From NCBI GenBank assembly GCA_964421595.1, contig CAYQXY010000012.1, forward strand, positions 1 through 64,000: 64,000 nt of DNA. The letters run 5' to 3'. A program made the translations under genes and the position numbers. The DNA comes from PXAP01 sp964421595 (GTDB lineage: Bacteria; Bacteroidota; Bacteroidia; Bacteroidales; PUMT01). This document shows positions 34,689 to 44,405 of the stretch, in pieces; within the stretch, counting starts at the first letter, position 1, and every line of letters starts with the position of its first letter. The notes below the pieces were generated by a model, which had not been told where the DNA came from, ran no database searches, and saw only the letters and a program-made list of their open reading frames with translations.

Positions 34689-35519
34689 TCATTCCAGTTT
34701 TGCTCCGCAAACCCTGCAGAAATTAGCCCCTTGCTCATGGTATTGCTCATTACAATACCTGCAAATCGTTTTACCCTTATCCCTGTCGCCAAAACGTGAC
34801 ATTTCCACCGATACAATTCCTGTCGGGATGGCAATTATGCTATAACCGAGGAGCATGATGAAAGTTGCAATGAACTTACCAGCATCTGTTACCGGGACGA
34901 TATCGCCATACCCAACTGTTGTTAATGTTATGACCGCCCAGTATATGCTTAGGGGTATGCTGAAAAATCCGTTTGAAGCACCTTCCACAACATACATTAT
35001 ACTTCCCAGCATGATCACAAGGATCATTATAAACATCATAAAAATAAATATCTTACGGGCACTGTTGCGGAGAGCCAGCAGCAAAAGATTTCCTGCCCTG
35101 ACAAACCTGTACAATTTCAGAACCCTGTATATGCGAAGCAGCCTTATGCTGCGTATGACGATCAGGGGCTGAACCTCTGGCATAACAACCGCTATATATG
35201 TCGGGATAATTGCAAGCAGATCGACAATACCAAGAAAGCTGAAAATGTATTTCCTTGGATCGGGAGAACTGATTATCCTTAATCCATATTCTATTGTGAA
35301 AACTATTGTGAAGAACCATTCAAGATTTGAAAATAATTCAGAAAACCGGACCCTGTATGCTGATACGCTTTCGAGCATTACAACGAGAATGCTTAATACG
35401 ATGAAAATCAATAAAATTTCATCAAACAGTCTGCCATAATAGGTATCAGATTTAAAAATTATATCATGCATTTTTTTTAAACCCGGCTTTTGCTCCCTTT
35501 TTGATTTTTTATTATCCAT
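34689..35519 (-). CDS. Voltage-gated-type K+ channel with C-terminal zinc ribbon
   Basis: 276 residues. Six membrane segments fit a Kv-like channel: the S4 region (VIRSIRLLRIYRVLKLYRFV) carries regularly spaced Arg, and the pore is YWAVITLTTVGYGDIVPV, with the K+ selectivity filter TVGYGD at about residue 200. After S6 (LGYSIIAIPTGIVSVEMSRF) the cytoplasmic tail ends with CRYCNEQYHEQGANFCRVCGAKLE, a CX2C...CX2C zinc ribbon. K+ selectivity is expected from the filter. The ribbon may tetramerise or sense redox/metal; that is inference. The gene is monocistronic, converging on the C26 hydrolase gene. Confidence 0.92.
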   Translation of the reverse strand: MDNKKSKREQKPGLKKMHDIIFKSDTYYGRLFDEILLIFIVLSILVVMLESVSAYRVRFSELFSNLEWFFTIVFTIEYGLRIISSPDPRKYIFSFLGIVDLLAIIPTYIAVVMPEVQPLIVIRSIRLLRIYRVLKLYRFVRAGNLLLLALRNSARKIFIFMMFIMILVIMLGSIMYVVEGASNGFFSIPLSIYWAVITLTTVGYGDIVPVTDAGKFIATFIMLLGYSIIAIPTGIVSVEMSRFGDRDKGKTICRYCNEQYHEQGANFCRVCGAKLE

Positions 35520-35852
35520 CAGGATAGTGTCTGGTTAATAATTTAATTTAAACAAGTATAGTATATGTCTCTGTCAGTTGAGGCCAGAATTGTATCTTTC
35601 AGGTGGAATTATTCACAAAAGATACCTTCATTGTCAGTTTAAAGTCAAATATTTTAATAACTATTTTGCAATTTGAAATAAATTTCAATACCTTTTCGCG
35701 GCAGTTGAAAAGAATGTTGCTGATAATACTGTTTTTGTATGTACAACCGCCTGTTTTTGAATTTTTAAACCCTGCAGATAACCGGATCGTAACATTTATA
35801 CCCTTGTTTACGTAATGAATAGCAGAGATTCCGGTTAAAATTAAATTAATTG

Positions 35853-35960
35853 ATGAAGTCCAGCCAGATGATAGATGATGATTATCCCAACCCTAAAGGT
35901 TGCGGATTAATGACCATTCTGGTTATGATAGCAATAATTGCAATTATAGTAATTACCTGA
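35853..35960 (+). CDS. Short single-span membrane peptide (putative)
   Basis: 35 residues from the ATG at 35853, or 30 from the ATG at 35868. A polar N-terminus (MIDDDYPNPKGCG) precedes a strong hydrophobic helix (LMTILVMIAIIAIIVIT). The stop is three bases from the convergent treY-malQ stop. Small one-helix proteins of this sort are frequent in Bacteroidota but rarely annotated. No family is recognised. Confidence 0.35.
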   Translation: MKSSQMIDDDYPNPKGCGLMTILVMIAIIAIIVIT

Positions 35961-35963
35961 TCA

Positions 35964-38900
35964 TTATTTCCTGTTATACATTACCGTCAGTTTTCTGATT
36001 GTTTCTTCAATGCTGATTTCAATACCCCTGTTATCAAGCTTCCACAGCCAGTTACCTTTTGATGTTGAGGGAGTATTTATTCTGGCTTCCCGGCCCAGCT
36101 TCAGGTAGTCCTGGATTGGTATAATTGCAGTCTTCGCAGGTGATGCAAAGGCCATCCTTATAAGCTCTCCGGGTATTTCCGGGGCTTTTAATTTTTTTCC
36201 GGCATATTTCTGAAGCCTGTCTTTGCCGGCCCTGTCAAGCTCCTTGTCATACCAGCCACGAGTAGTGTTATTGTCATGGGTGCCTGTATAAACCAGGGAG
36301 TTTATCGAATGGTTATGCGGTGTATGGATATTGGAAGCCATTTCTTCATTGAAACTGAACTGCAGCACCTGCATTCCTGGAAGGCTGAACTGATCTTTCA
36401 GATCATATACATCCTGGTCAATATCTCCCAGGTCTTCAGCAACAAATGGCATGTCCGGAAATTTCTCCTTAAGCTTAATGAAAATATCTGAACCCGGTCC
36501 GGTTTTCCAGGCTCCGTTCACTGCAGTCTTTTCTCCTGATGGCACCTCCCAGAAGGCTGAAAATGCCCTGAAGTGGTCGAGTCGAAGCAGGTCAAAAAAA
36601 TCCAGGTTTCTTGTCAGCCTCCTGATCCACCAGTCATATCCTGATTCTTTTAACCTGCTCCAGTCATAAACAGGCATGTTCCATAACTGGCCGTTCCTGT
36701 CAAAATAATCGGGCGGGACGCCGGCAACACTTTTCATCTTGCCCCTGGCATTGAGGTTAAAGTATTGCTGGTTAGCCCATACATCGGCGCTGTCATAACT
36801 AACATAAAAGGGGATATCGCCAAAGATCTCAATTCCTTTATTGTTTGCATAATTCTTCAGGTTTTTCCACTGCCGGTCAAATATAAACTGCTTGAATTTC
36901 TCGAGCCTGATTAATTCTGAAAAATCATATGACGCAGTTTTTAAGGTTTTTTGATCGCGTGATTTCACATTTTCCGGCCACCTGCTCCAGTCCTTTCCTC
37001 CGTAATGATGCTTGTATGCAATAAACAGAGTATAGTCTTCCAGCCAGTATGACTCATTTTTACAGAAATTCTTGAATTGCTGGTAAAGGAAATGTGAAGT
37101 GTCTCTCTTAAGAGTTTTCCACGCTTTTTCAAGGAGAATGTCTCTGAGTTTTCCTGCCTTTTCATTGTCAACCCGGTCTTTGCCTGAAAACCTGAAATGG
37201 TCAAGGTCTGATGAAGTTATAAGGCCGTCCTTGAAGAGGTGCAGAGGACTGACAAGGAGGGTGTTTCCAGCAAAGGCTGACGGTGATGAGTAAGGCGACC
37301 ATGATTGTGATCTGGTTACCGGGGTAAGTGGCAATGTTTGCCAGTATGACTGGTAGGTTCTGCTTAGCATATCAACGAACCGGTAAGCCTCATTTCCCAG
37401 ATCTCCCGTACCGTAATTTCCCGGCAGGGAAGATATATGAAGCAGGATCCCGGCTTTACGTGAGCTTTTCTCCATCCGGGATTTTGCAATGACAACAGGG
37501 AATTTTCTGAAAAGTTCCTCTCCACTGACATGATCAGTCATACTCATTTTTTGTCCATCTAAAATATTATGCCAGTCCCGTGGCGCCCCTTCCGGCATAA
37601 TGACCCGGGTATTATCCCATTTTATGGAAATGGAATGTTCTGTTGCCTTATTGGAGGGCAAACCTGCCGTATGCAGAGGAAGAATACACATTATCCATTT
37701 TTCTTTATTTCGCCTGGCAAAACCAAATATATTACTCTCATATTTTCCTGTTGTCCGGAGGGGAATATATTCTCCGTACTGGAACAGTTCAGGGTCTGAT
37801 TTTCTTTCATTTAGCAGTATCCATGTAAGAAGTAGCTTTATCCTGCCATCGGAAGCACTGGTGTAAAGATCATTTAAAGTTGCGGCAGGATTATCGTTCC
37901 ACATTGTGGTTATTTCTTCCAGTTTCAACTGAAGCATTTTGAAATCTGCCGGTCGGCGGTTGTCAGGATCGACCAGGCTCAGGTCCCACATTTCAGTGCC
38001 CCTGTAAATATCAGGGAGGCCGGGTGAGAGGCATTTTACCGTGAGCTGGGAAAGGGAGTTCACAATACCCTGCAAGGCGAGTTTTCTGTAGAATGGAATA
38101 AATGAGTTCAAGAATTTATGCCCGCTGTCAAAAAGAGCATCTGCAAAATTGCAGACAGCATTTTCGTAATGTATATCAGGATTTTCCCAGCCTGAGGAAA
38201 TCTTTGCCTCACGCAGCAGTTTTACAATGTATTCCCTGATCCGTTGCCTGTATTCATCATCTGCATTCTCGTTGAAAGGAAAGGTTCCTGCAATGGTCTG
38301 GTATATAAAATACTCTTCACTGACCGTTGGTATGTTTGCTGTTTTAAGTTCACTGTTTATCTTTATCCACTCCTTTACTTTACGAATCCATTCATCTGGC
38401 AGATCTCCAATTGCATTCAGCCTTGCCCTCACATCTTCTCCTCTCTTGGTGTCGTGCGTTGATGTACCGTTAAGAGAAAGAGGATGCTCAATCAGCCTGT
38501 CGGCCATTGCTTTGTGAAATGTGCCGGTATCAATGCCATGTGAGACAATACTGTCGCCAACCTCATTGGCTGCAATAAAACAGGAATACTGGTACATTGA
38601 AGTGTCTTCAACTCCCTTAGCGGTTAATGGGCCTGTAAATTGCATCATCCTGGTGAAAAATTCTCCAAGCAAACTGTTATACTCCCTGTCGTTTGTTTTG
38701 TCCCGCAAAATTAAGTCCCTTAATAGTTTAAGTGAATTCCCTGAACCCCTGTTTCTTTTAAGAGCTGCGCTGAAGATGCCGGTTACTATTGCCCTGGTTT
38801 CCCCTTTAAGGGGGAACTCTTCAGGATACAGCCGGTATACGGGGAAGGACAACATAAATTCGCCGATTGCCTCTTTAAGTGTATCCCGTGTTATGTTCCT

Positions 38901-40217
38901 GTTTTCATTAAGCGAGGCTATACCCCTTTTTTCCGCATAAATAAAAAGTTTCTCAAACAGTGAATATAGATTATTCCATTCTCCCTGCATGTGTTCAGAA
39001 AGGATAAGCTTTTTGTTTCTGTAAATAATATCCCGGACAGCCGTATTATCTCCTGTTATCTGATGAAAAAACTTTTGCAGTTTCTTATAGCCTTTTTCCT
39101 GCATCATCAGGTTATTTAACAGCGAAAGGAAATCATATCCACTGCTCCCCTCCACCGGCCAGTTCCATGGGATCTTCTCGCCGGGTTCAAGGATCTTCTC
39201 AATAATGATAAAAGCCTCCTCCCCGGTAATACCGCGTAATTCTCTCAGGTAACCAGCGGGATCATACAACCCGTCAATATGGTCTATTCTCAAGCCCTTG
39301 ATCAGTCTGGCATTAACCAGCTCTTTCAAAAAACCATGGTGTTTTTTGAGAACACTTTTATCCTCAATTCTCAGACAAATTAGTCCGTTTACTGTAAAAA
39401 ACCTCCTGTAATTGATCCTGTGGGCTGTCTCACGCCAGTGGCACAATTCATATTGCTGAAGCGAAATGAACTCTCCAATTAATCCGGGTGAAATATTTAC
39501 CTGGCTGAAAATGTTTGAAAGAAAAGATTGCATTCCCGGATCATCTTTACAAAAGCCATCAATCTCTTTTTTTGCCAGTTCCCATTCACCATTAAGGAAT
39601 ACCCTGTCGGCCACTCTGTAACCAAGATCATATCTTTTCCAGATTAACCTGAAGGAGTCAGGTGCTTCATCAATATGCCGGGCAAATAACCATCTGAAAG
39701 AATCAAAACTGGCAGGTAATACATTGTCGTAATAACCGAGGGCAAGATTTCCGTTATGGAGCAAGATCTTCAATTCAAGATTTTCTATTGTTATTTCCGG
39801 ATCTTTTCCCAGGATGGGCAGCATAATTTTCTCTGTACCCAGAGAAACTGTGGGTTCTGTATCGAAAATTGCAAAAAACAGAGATTCATGTCCCTTTTCA
39901 AGAATATCAGATACCCATTTGCTTCCCGTATGATATGCCATATGGTTAGGCACGATATCCTGTATCCATTTAATTTCTGACTCCTCACATAACTGCCTCA
40001 ACCGGATGAAATCCTCCAATGTCCCAAGTTCAGGATTTATACTCCCCGGGTCAGTAACATCATAACCGTGGTTACTTCCCGGAGTAGCTGTGAAAATGGG
40101 CGAAGCATAAATGCTCCCAACTCCAAGTCTCCTTAAATAACCATGATATTTTTCAAGCTCCTTAAAAGTGAATGATTTGTTGAACTGGATTCTGTAGCTG
40201 GAAACTGGGTTGTACAT
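35964..40217 (-). CDS. Fusion of maltooligosyl trehalose synthase (TreY) and 4-alpha-glucanotransferase (MalQ)
   Basis: 1417 residues. Residues 1 to about 905 are TreY: SYRIQFNKSFTFKELEKYHGYL, SIYASPIFTATPGSNHGYDV, the catalytic LRIDHIDGL at about 310, and GTSTHDTKRGEDVRARL. It turns the reducing end of a maltooligosaccharide into a trehalosyl end. From about residue 918 to the end is MalQ: AGILLHISSLPGNYGTGDLG, SWSPYSSPSAFAGN, LRLDHFRAFSAFWEVP, FVAEDLGDI and GTHDNNTTRGWY. No stop or frameshift separates them. The joined enzyme would rebuild short glucans into chains that TreY can use. It is the last gene of the glgX-treZ-treY operon. Confidence 0.93.
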   Translation of the reverse strand: MYNPVSSYRIQFNKSFTFKELEKYHGYLRRLGVGSIYASPIFTATPGSNHGYDVTDPGSINPELGTLEDFIRLRQLCEESEIKWIQDIVPNHMAYHTGSKWVSDILEKGHESLFFAIFDTEPTVSLGTEKIMLPILGKDPEITIENLELKILLHNGNLALGYYDNVLPASFDSFRWLFARHIDEAPDSFRLIWKRYDLGYRVADRVFLNGEWELAKKEIDGFCKDDPGMQSFLSNIFSQVNISPGLIGEFISLQQYELCHWRETAHRINYRRFFTVNGLICLRIEDKSVLKKHHGFLKELVNARLIKGLRIDHIDGLYDPAGYLRELRGITGEEAFIIIEKILEPGEKIPWNWPVEGSSGYDFLSLLNNLMMQEKGYKKLQKFFHQITGDNTAVRDIIYRNKKLILSEHMQGEWNNLYSLFEKLFIYAEKRGIASLNENRNITRDTLKEAIGEFMLSFPVYRLYPEEFPLKGETRAIVTGIFSAALKRNRGSGNSLKLLRDLILRDKTNDREYNSLLGEFFTRMMQFTGPLTAKGVEDTSMYQYSCFIAANEVGDSIVSHGIDTGTFHKAMADRLIEHPLSLNGTSTHDTKRGEDVRARLNAIGDLPDEWIRKVKEWIKINSELKTANIPTVSEEYFIYQTIAGTFPFNENADDEYRQRIREYIVKLLREAKISSGWENPDIHYENAVCNFADALFDSGHKFLNSFIPFYRKLALQGIVNSLSQLTVKCLSPGLPDIYRGTEMWDLSLVDPDNRRPADFKMLQLKLEEITTMWNDNPAATLNDLYTSASDGRIKLLLTWILLNERKSDPELFQYGEYIPLRTTGKYESNIFGFARRNKEKWIMCILPLHTAGLPSNKATEHSISIKWDNTRVIMPEGAPRDWHNILDGQKMSMTDHVSGEELFRKFPVVIAKSRMEKSSRKAGILLHISSLPGNYGTGDLGNEAYRFVDMLSRTYQSYWQTLPLTPVTRSQSWSPYSSPSAFAGNTLLVSPLHLFKDGLITSSDLDHFRFSGKDRVDNEKAGKLRDILLEKAWKTLKRDTSHFLYQQFKNFCKNESYWLEDYTLFIAYKHHYGGKDWSRWPENVKSRDQKTLKTASYDFSELIRLEKFKQFIFDRQWKNLKNYANNKGIEIFGDIPFYVSYDSADVWANQQYFNLNARGKMKSVAGVPPDYFDRNGQLWNMPVYDWSRLKESGYDWWIRRLTRNLDFFDLLRLDHFRAFSAFWEVPSGEKTAVNGAWKTGPGSDIFIKLKEKFPDMPFVAEDLGDIDQDVYDLKDQFSLPGMQVLQFSFNEEMASNIHTPHNHSINSLVYTGTHDNNTTRGWYDKELDRAGKDRLQKYAGKKLKAPEIPGELIRMAFASPAKTAIIPIQDYLKLGREARINTPSTSKGNWLWKLDNRGIEISIEETIRKLTVMYNRK

Positions 40218-40272
40218 TTTTCCGGGTTTTAATTATTATATATTCAAGTTATAAATATTTGCCGCCGGGTTG

Positions 40273-42195
40273 TTACTCAGTTGAGTCAGATAAAATGAGG
40301 ATTGATCTGCCACTTATGTGTATTTTTCCGGCATCAATTGACAGAGATGCAAAATCATTAACTGTGCCGCCCCACTTTTCATGAGCAGAATAAAGCAATA
40401 CCGATGAAGATGCTTTGAAATCGTCGGCAACGGCAACATCAACACTATTATGAGAAAAATTCAGAATGATCTTTAACATTCCTTCTTTCTCGCGACCCGG
40501 GTCTGAGTCTCCATCAATGAAAAATGGTTTCTTATTTCCGAAAGAATCTGCTCTTTCCCTGAAATATATTTTAAGGAAGACTAAATCGCCACCCGCTGCT
40601 TCAATGGCACTGAATGCATCGCGGTTGCCGGGTCTAAGGGCCGGGTGGGTTTTTTTCAGGCGGATAAGTGCCTTGTAGTATTTCAGAAGTTTACTCTTCC
40701 TTTCATCATTTGAAAAGTCCCATTTAAGCTTTGAATTTTCATAAGTTTCCTGTTTATCTGGATCCGGAGCCTCTTTATCAGTTACGAAGTCTGCAAACTC
40801 CTTTTTTCTCCCATCCCTGACGGCTTTATTAAGATCTTTATCGCTGTGGCTGACAAAATAGAGAAAGGGAGCATCTTCACCATACTCTTCTCCCATAAAC
40901 AACATCGGAATAAAGGGGCTGACTATCATAGCCCCGGCTGCGAGCTTAAGAGTTTCGTAGCTTACAAGTGTGCTGAGCCTTTCTCCAAGCATTCGATTAC
41001 CAACCTGGTCATGGTTTTGTGTAAATACTATAAATTTGTCACCAGACATTCCTGAGGCACTGCTGCCAAATATTCTTTTTCGGTAGGCCGAATATTTTCT
41101 GTCATATACAAATGCGTTATTATAGGATTTTACCAGGTGAGATGTATTACCAAAGTCGGAATAATAACCATCTTTTTCGTCAGTTAGTCTTGCATGAAGT
41201 GCATGATGGAACTCATCACACCACTGGCTGTCCATTCCGAGACCGCCTTTATGTCGCCGTCTAATATACCTGACGTCATTGAGGTCGCTCTCGGCAATCA
41301 GAAAATGTCCTTTCCCTGTCATGGTATTCAGCTTCTCTGTATTTTCTGCAAGCTCTTCAAGAAAGTGCAGCGCCCCGAAGTCCCTGATAGCATGAACAGC
41401 ATCGAGCCTTAGTCCGTCGACATTAAAATCTCTGAACCACATCAGGGCATTTTCTATAAAATAATTGCGTACCCCATCGCTCCAGGCGTCATCAAAATTA
41501 ACTGCACTTCCCCAGGGGGTTTTGTATTTGTCAGTAAAATAGGGTCCGGCAAGCGACAGGTAATTTCCCTCAGGCCCCAGGTGGTTATATACTACATCGA
41601 GTATGACTGCAATTCCTTTTTTATGGCACATGCTTACAAGCTCTGAGAGTTTTTGCGGGCCACCATATGAATTTTGTACAGCAAACGGATAAACGCCATC
41701 GTAGCCCCAGTTCCGGGCTCCGGGGAACTGTGCCACCGGCATGAGTTCAATTGCTGTGATACCAAGATCGATCAGGTAATCCAGTTTTCCGGCAATTCCT
41801 TTAAATGTCCCTTCCGGGGAAAACGTTCCCGGGTGAAGCTCGTAAATAATAAGTTCGCCGGTACCTATGCCTTTCCATGTTCCGGGCGATTTGGGGAACG
41901 AAGCAGTATCGATTACCTCCGACGGGGCATGAACTCCGTCAGGCTGGGAGAGTGAGGCTGGATCAGGAATTTTATTCACCCCGTCAATAACTACCATATA
42001 GCGGTCGCCGGCAATTATTTCCGGGAACAGACCCTCCCAGTAACCAAATTCTTTTTTCTCAAGCGAAAAGAGTCCCCTTTTTTCGACCTCAATTTGTGCA
42101 GAAACAGCACCTGGTGACCAGAATTTCATTCTGGCTCCAATCCCGGCGATCAATGTCATTCCAAGTTCTCGTTTCTCAATGCTGGTAATGAGCAT
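40273..42195 (-). CDS. treZ: Maltooligosyl trehalose trehalohydrolase (TreZ)
   Basis: 640 residues of the GH13 TreZ family, which releases trehalose from the end made by TreY. There is an N-terminal beta domain (ARMKFWSPGAVSAQIEV), then the barrel with YELHPGTFSPEGTFKGIAGKLDYL, LMPVAQFPGARNWGYDGVYPFAVQNSYGGP, the nucleophile in VDGLRLDAVHAIRD (about residue 263), and FTQNHDQVGNRMLGERLS. It lies 55 bases upstream of the TreY-MalQ gene and 62 bases downstream of glgX on the same strand, which gives the complete TreX-TreZ-TreY route. Confidence 0.95.
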   Translation of the reverse strand: MLITSIEKRELGMTLIAGIGARMKFWSPGAVSAQIEVEKRGLFSLEKKEFGYWEGLFPEIIAGDRYMVVIDGVNKIPDPASLSQPDGVHAPSEVIDTASFPKSPGTWKGIGTGELIIYELHPGTFSPEGTFKGIAGKLDYLIDLGITAIELMPVAQFPGARNWGYDGVYPFAVQNSYGGPQKLSELVSMCHKKGIAVILDVVYNHLGPEGNYLSLAGPYFTDKYKTPWGSAVNFDDAWSDGVRNYFIENALMWFRDFNVDGLRLDAVHAIRDFGALHFLEELAENTEKLNTMTGKGHFLIAESDLNDVRYIRRRHKGGLGMDSQWCDEFHHALHARLTDEKDGYYSDFGNTSHLVKSYNNAFVYDRKYSAYRKRIFGSSASGMSGDKFIVFTQNHDQVGNRMLGERLSTLVSYETLKLAAGAMIVSPFIPMLFMGEEYGEDAPFLYFVSHSDKDLNKAVRDGRKKEFADFVTDKEAPDPDKQETYENSKLKWDFSNDERKSKLLKYYKALIRLKKTHPALRPGNRDAFSAIEAAGGDLVFLKIYFRERADSFGNKKPFFIDGDSDPGREKEGMLKIILNFSHNSVDVAVADDFKASSSVLLYSAHEKWGGTVNDFASLSIDAGKIHISGRSILILSDSTE

Positions 42196-42257
42196 GACGT
42201 AGTAATTTTATTTATCAGCAATGTTCCCTGATTTTTTATGCCAGGGGTTATTCCTTA

Positions 42258-44405
42258 TCAGTCTGAAGATTCCTTTACATGCTTGTGCATCAGCAATACC
42301 ACCGATCGGCCTTCCACCTCTAATGTATCGCCCGGGATGAAAAATATTTCCTCATCGGCTGAAAAAAAACCTTCATGTGTATCTATTATCCTTATCCACG
42401 GACTCCCATACTCTTTTTCAGGAATGTTAAATTTTACTTTTTCATGGCTGGCATTGAAGATCAGGTAAAAGCTGTCATCTATTATTTTGATTCCCTTTTC
42501 ATCCCTGGCATTGAGTCCTTCACCCGACAGGAAAACACCAAGCGATTTTGCGTCACTGGTATTCCAGTGTTCTTCACTCATTGTATTACCCTCGGGCAGA
42601 AACCATTCAATATCCTTTATTTTCTTGCCTTTAATTGGTTCTGCCTTAAACCATTTAAACCGGCAGAAGACAGGGTGGGTCAACCTCAGGTGTATGAGCC
42701 TTGATGTAAATTCAATAAGCTCCTCATCCCGATTGTCCCAGTCCAGCCATGTCAGTTCATTGTCATGGCAATAGGCATTATTGTTCCCTTTTTGCGTTCT
42801 CCATGCTTCATCGCCTGCAACCAGCATGGGGATTCCCTGTGAAAGGAACATGGTAGTGAGGAAATTCCTTACCTGTTTTTTTCGCAAATCAGCAATTTCC
42901 GGATCGTCAGTCTCTCCTTCAACACCGCAGTTCCATGAACGGTTATGATCTTCGCCATCGTTGTTATTCTCTTTATTGGCCTCGTTATGTTTTTGATTAT
43001 ATGATACCAGATCCCTGAGGGTAAATCCGTCATGGGCTGTAATAAAATTGATGCTTGCCACAGGCCTTCTCCAGTCATCTGAGTAAAGATCAGAACTGCC
43101 GGTTATCCTGCTGGCAAATTCCGGAAGAGTCTCATCTTCTCCCCGCCAGAAATCCCTCATGCAATCTCTGAACCGGCCATTCCACTCAAGCCACCCTGCA
43201 GGGAAATTACCGACCTGATAACCGTTTTCCCCTATATCCCATGGCTCTGCAATAAGTTTCACCTGCGATAAAACCGGATCCTGGTGAAGTACATCAAAGA
43301 AGGAGCCCCACTTGTCAACGTCACTGAATTCGCGTGCAAGTGCAGTAGCCAGATCAAACCGGAAACCATCTACATGCATTTCATTGACCCAGTATCGCAA
43401 ACTGTCCATTATCAGCCTCAGGATGGTCGGGTGAACGCTGTTGAGAGTGTTGCCTGTGCCGGTATAGTCCATATAGTGCCTGTTGTTGTCTGCGACAAGC
43501 CTGTAGTAGGAATAGTTGTCGATCCCCCGGAAGCTGAGGGTGGGCCCGCATTCGTTACCCTCACCGGTATGGTTATAGACAACGTCAATTATAACTTCGA
43601 TGCCGGCTTTATGCAACTCTTTAACCATATTTTTGAACTCAATTACCTGCTGTCCGTCTTTCCAGCCTGAAGCAGAATAAGTTGGATGGGGTGTAAAAAA
43701 ATTAATGCTGTTGTATCCCCAGTAATTGGTAAGGTCATTTTCAACAAGATGTCTGTCGTTTATAAACTGATGTACCGGCATTAATTCCACAGCATTGACA
43801 CCCAGTCTTTTCAGGTATTTAATAGTCTCGGGGTGAGCCAGTCCGGCATAAGTACCCCGGAGTTCCTCTGGTATTCTGGAGAACTGCTGCGTAAAACCTT
43901 TAACATGCAACTCATAAATTATGGTCTGATTCAGGGGAATCTTAAGTTGCTGATCAACTTCCCAGTCGAAAGAATCGTCAATAACAACCGACTTGGGCAT
44001 GAAGGGGGCACTGTCAGTTTCGCTGTACGAGAGGTCTCCCAGTTTATGGCCAATCTCATACCCAAAGAGGGTGTTGTTCCATTCGCCCAGTCCGTCGAGA
44101 GCCTTTGCATAAGGATCAATCAGAAGTTTATTCGGATTGAACCGTGATCCGTTTTCGGGATCATACGGTCCGTGCACCCTGTAACCGTAGAGCTGACCCG
44201 GCTTGAGTCCTGGAATATAAACATGCCAGTTGTTGTGGGTTCGTTCTACTACTTTAATACGATGAGTTTCGGTACCATCGGAATCATACAGGCATAGTTC
44301 TACTCCCCAGGCATTTTCAGAAAATAGAGCAAAGTTCACTCCTTTCCAGTCATATTTGGTCCCCAGTGGATATGGCTTGCCTGGCCATGTTTCTATAGTG
44401 TTCAT
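42258..44405 (-). CDS. glgX: Glycogen debranching enzyme (GlgX/TreX)
   Basis: 715 residues of the isoamylase-type GH13 family. Markers are TWPGKPYPLGTKYDWKGVNFALFSENA at the start, YELHVKGFTQQFSRIPEELRGTYAGLAHP, VIDVVYNHTGEGNECGPTLSFRGIDN, the nucleophile in VDGFRFDLATAL (about residue 350), LIAEPWDIGENGYQVGNFP and NFITAHDGFTLRDLVSYNQKHNEANKE. It cuts alpha-1,6 branches and provides linear maltooligosaccharides for TreY. As the first gene of the minus-strand operon, it probably serves trehalose formation from glycogen or imported starch; no glycogen synthase gene is in the window. Confidence 0.95.
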   Translation of the reverse strand: MNTIETWPGKPYPLGTKYDWKGVNFALFSENAWGVELCLYDSDGTETHRIKVVERTHNNWHVYIPGLKPGQLYGYRVHGPYDPENGSRFNPNKLLIDPYAKALDGLGEWNNTLFGYEIGHKLGDLSYSETDSAPFMPKSVVIDDSFDWEVDQQLKIPLNQTIIYELHVKGFTQQFSRIPEELRGTYAGLAHPETIKYLKRLGVNAVELMPVHQFINDRHLVENDLTNYWGYNSINFFTPHPTYSASGWKDGQQVIEFKNMVKELHKAGIEVIIDVVYNHTGEGNECGPTLSFRGIDNYSYYRLVADNNRHYMDYTGTGNTLNSVHPTILRLIMDSLRYWVNEMHVDGFRFDLATALAREFSDVDKWGSFFDVLHQDPVLSQVKLIAEPWDIGENGYQVGNFPAGWLEWNGRFRDCMRDFWRGEDETLPEFASRITGSSDLYSDDWRRPVASINFITAHDGFTLRDLVSYNQKHNEANKENNNDGEDHNRSWNCGVEGETDDPEIADLRKKQVRNFLTTMFLSQGIPMLVAGDEAWRTQKGNNNAYCHDNELTWLDWDNRDEELIEFTSRLIHLRLTHPVFCRFKWFKAEPIKGKKIKDIEWFLPEGNTMSEEHWNTSDAKSLGVFLSGEGLNARDEKGIKIIDDSFYLIFNASHEKVKFNIPEKEYGSPWIRIIDTHEGFFSADEEIFFIPGDTLEVEGRSVVLLMHKHVKESSD

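Noticed and set aside
38521..38940. 139-residue plus-strand frame within treY-malQ
   Set aside because: Antisense shadow of the TreY domain; no independent signals.
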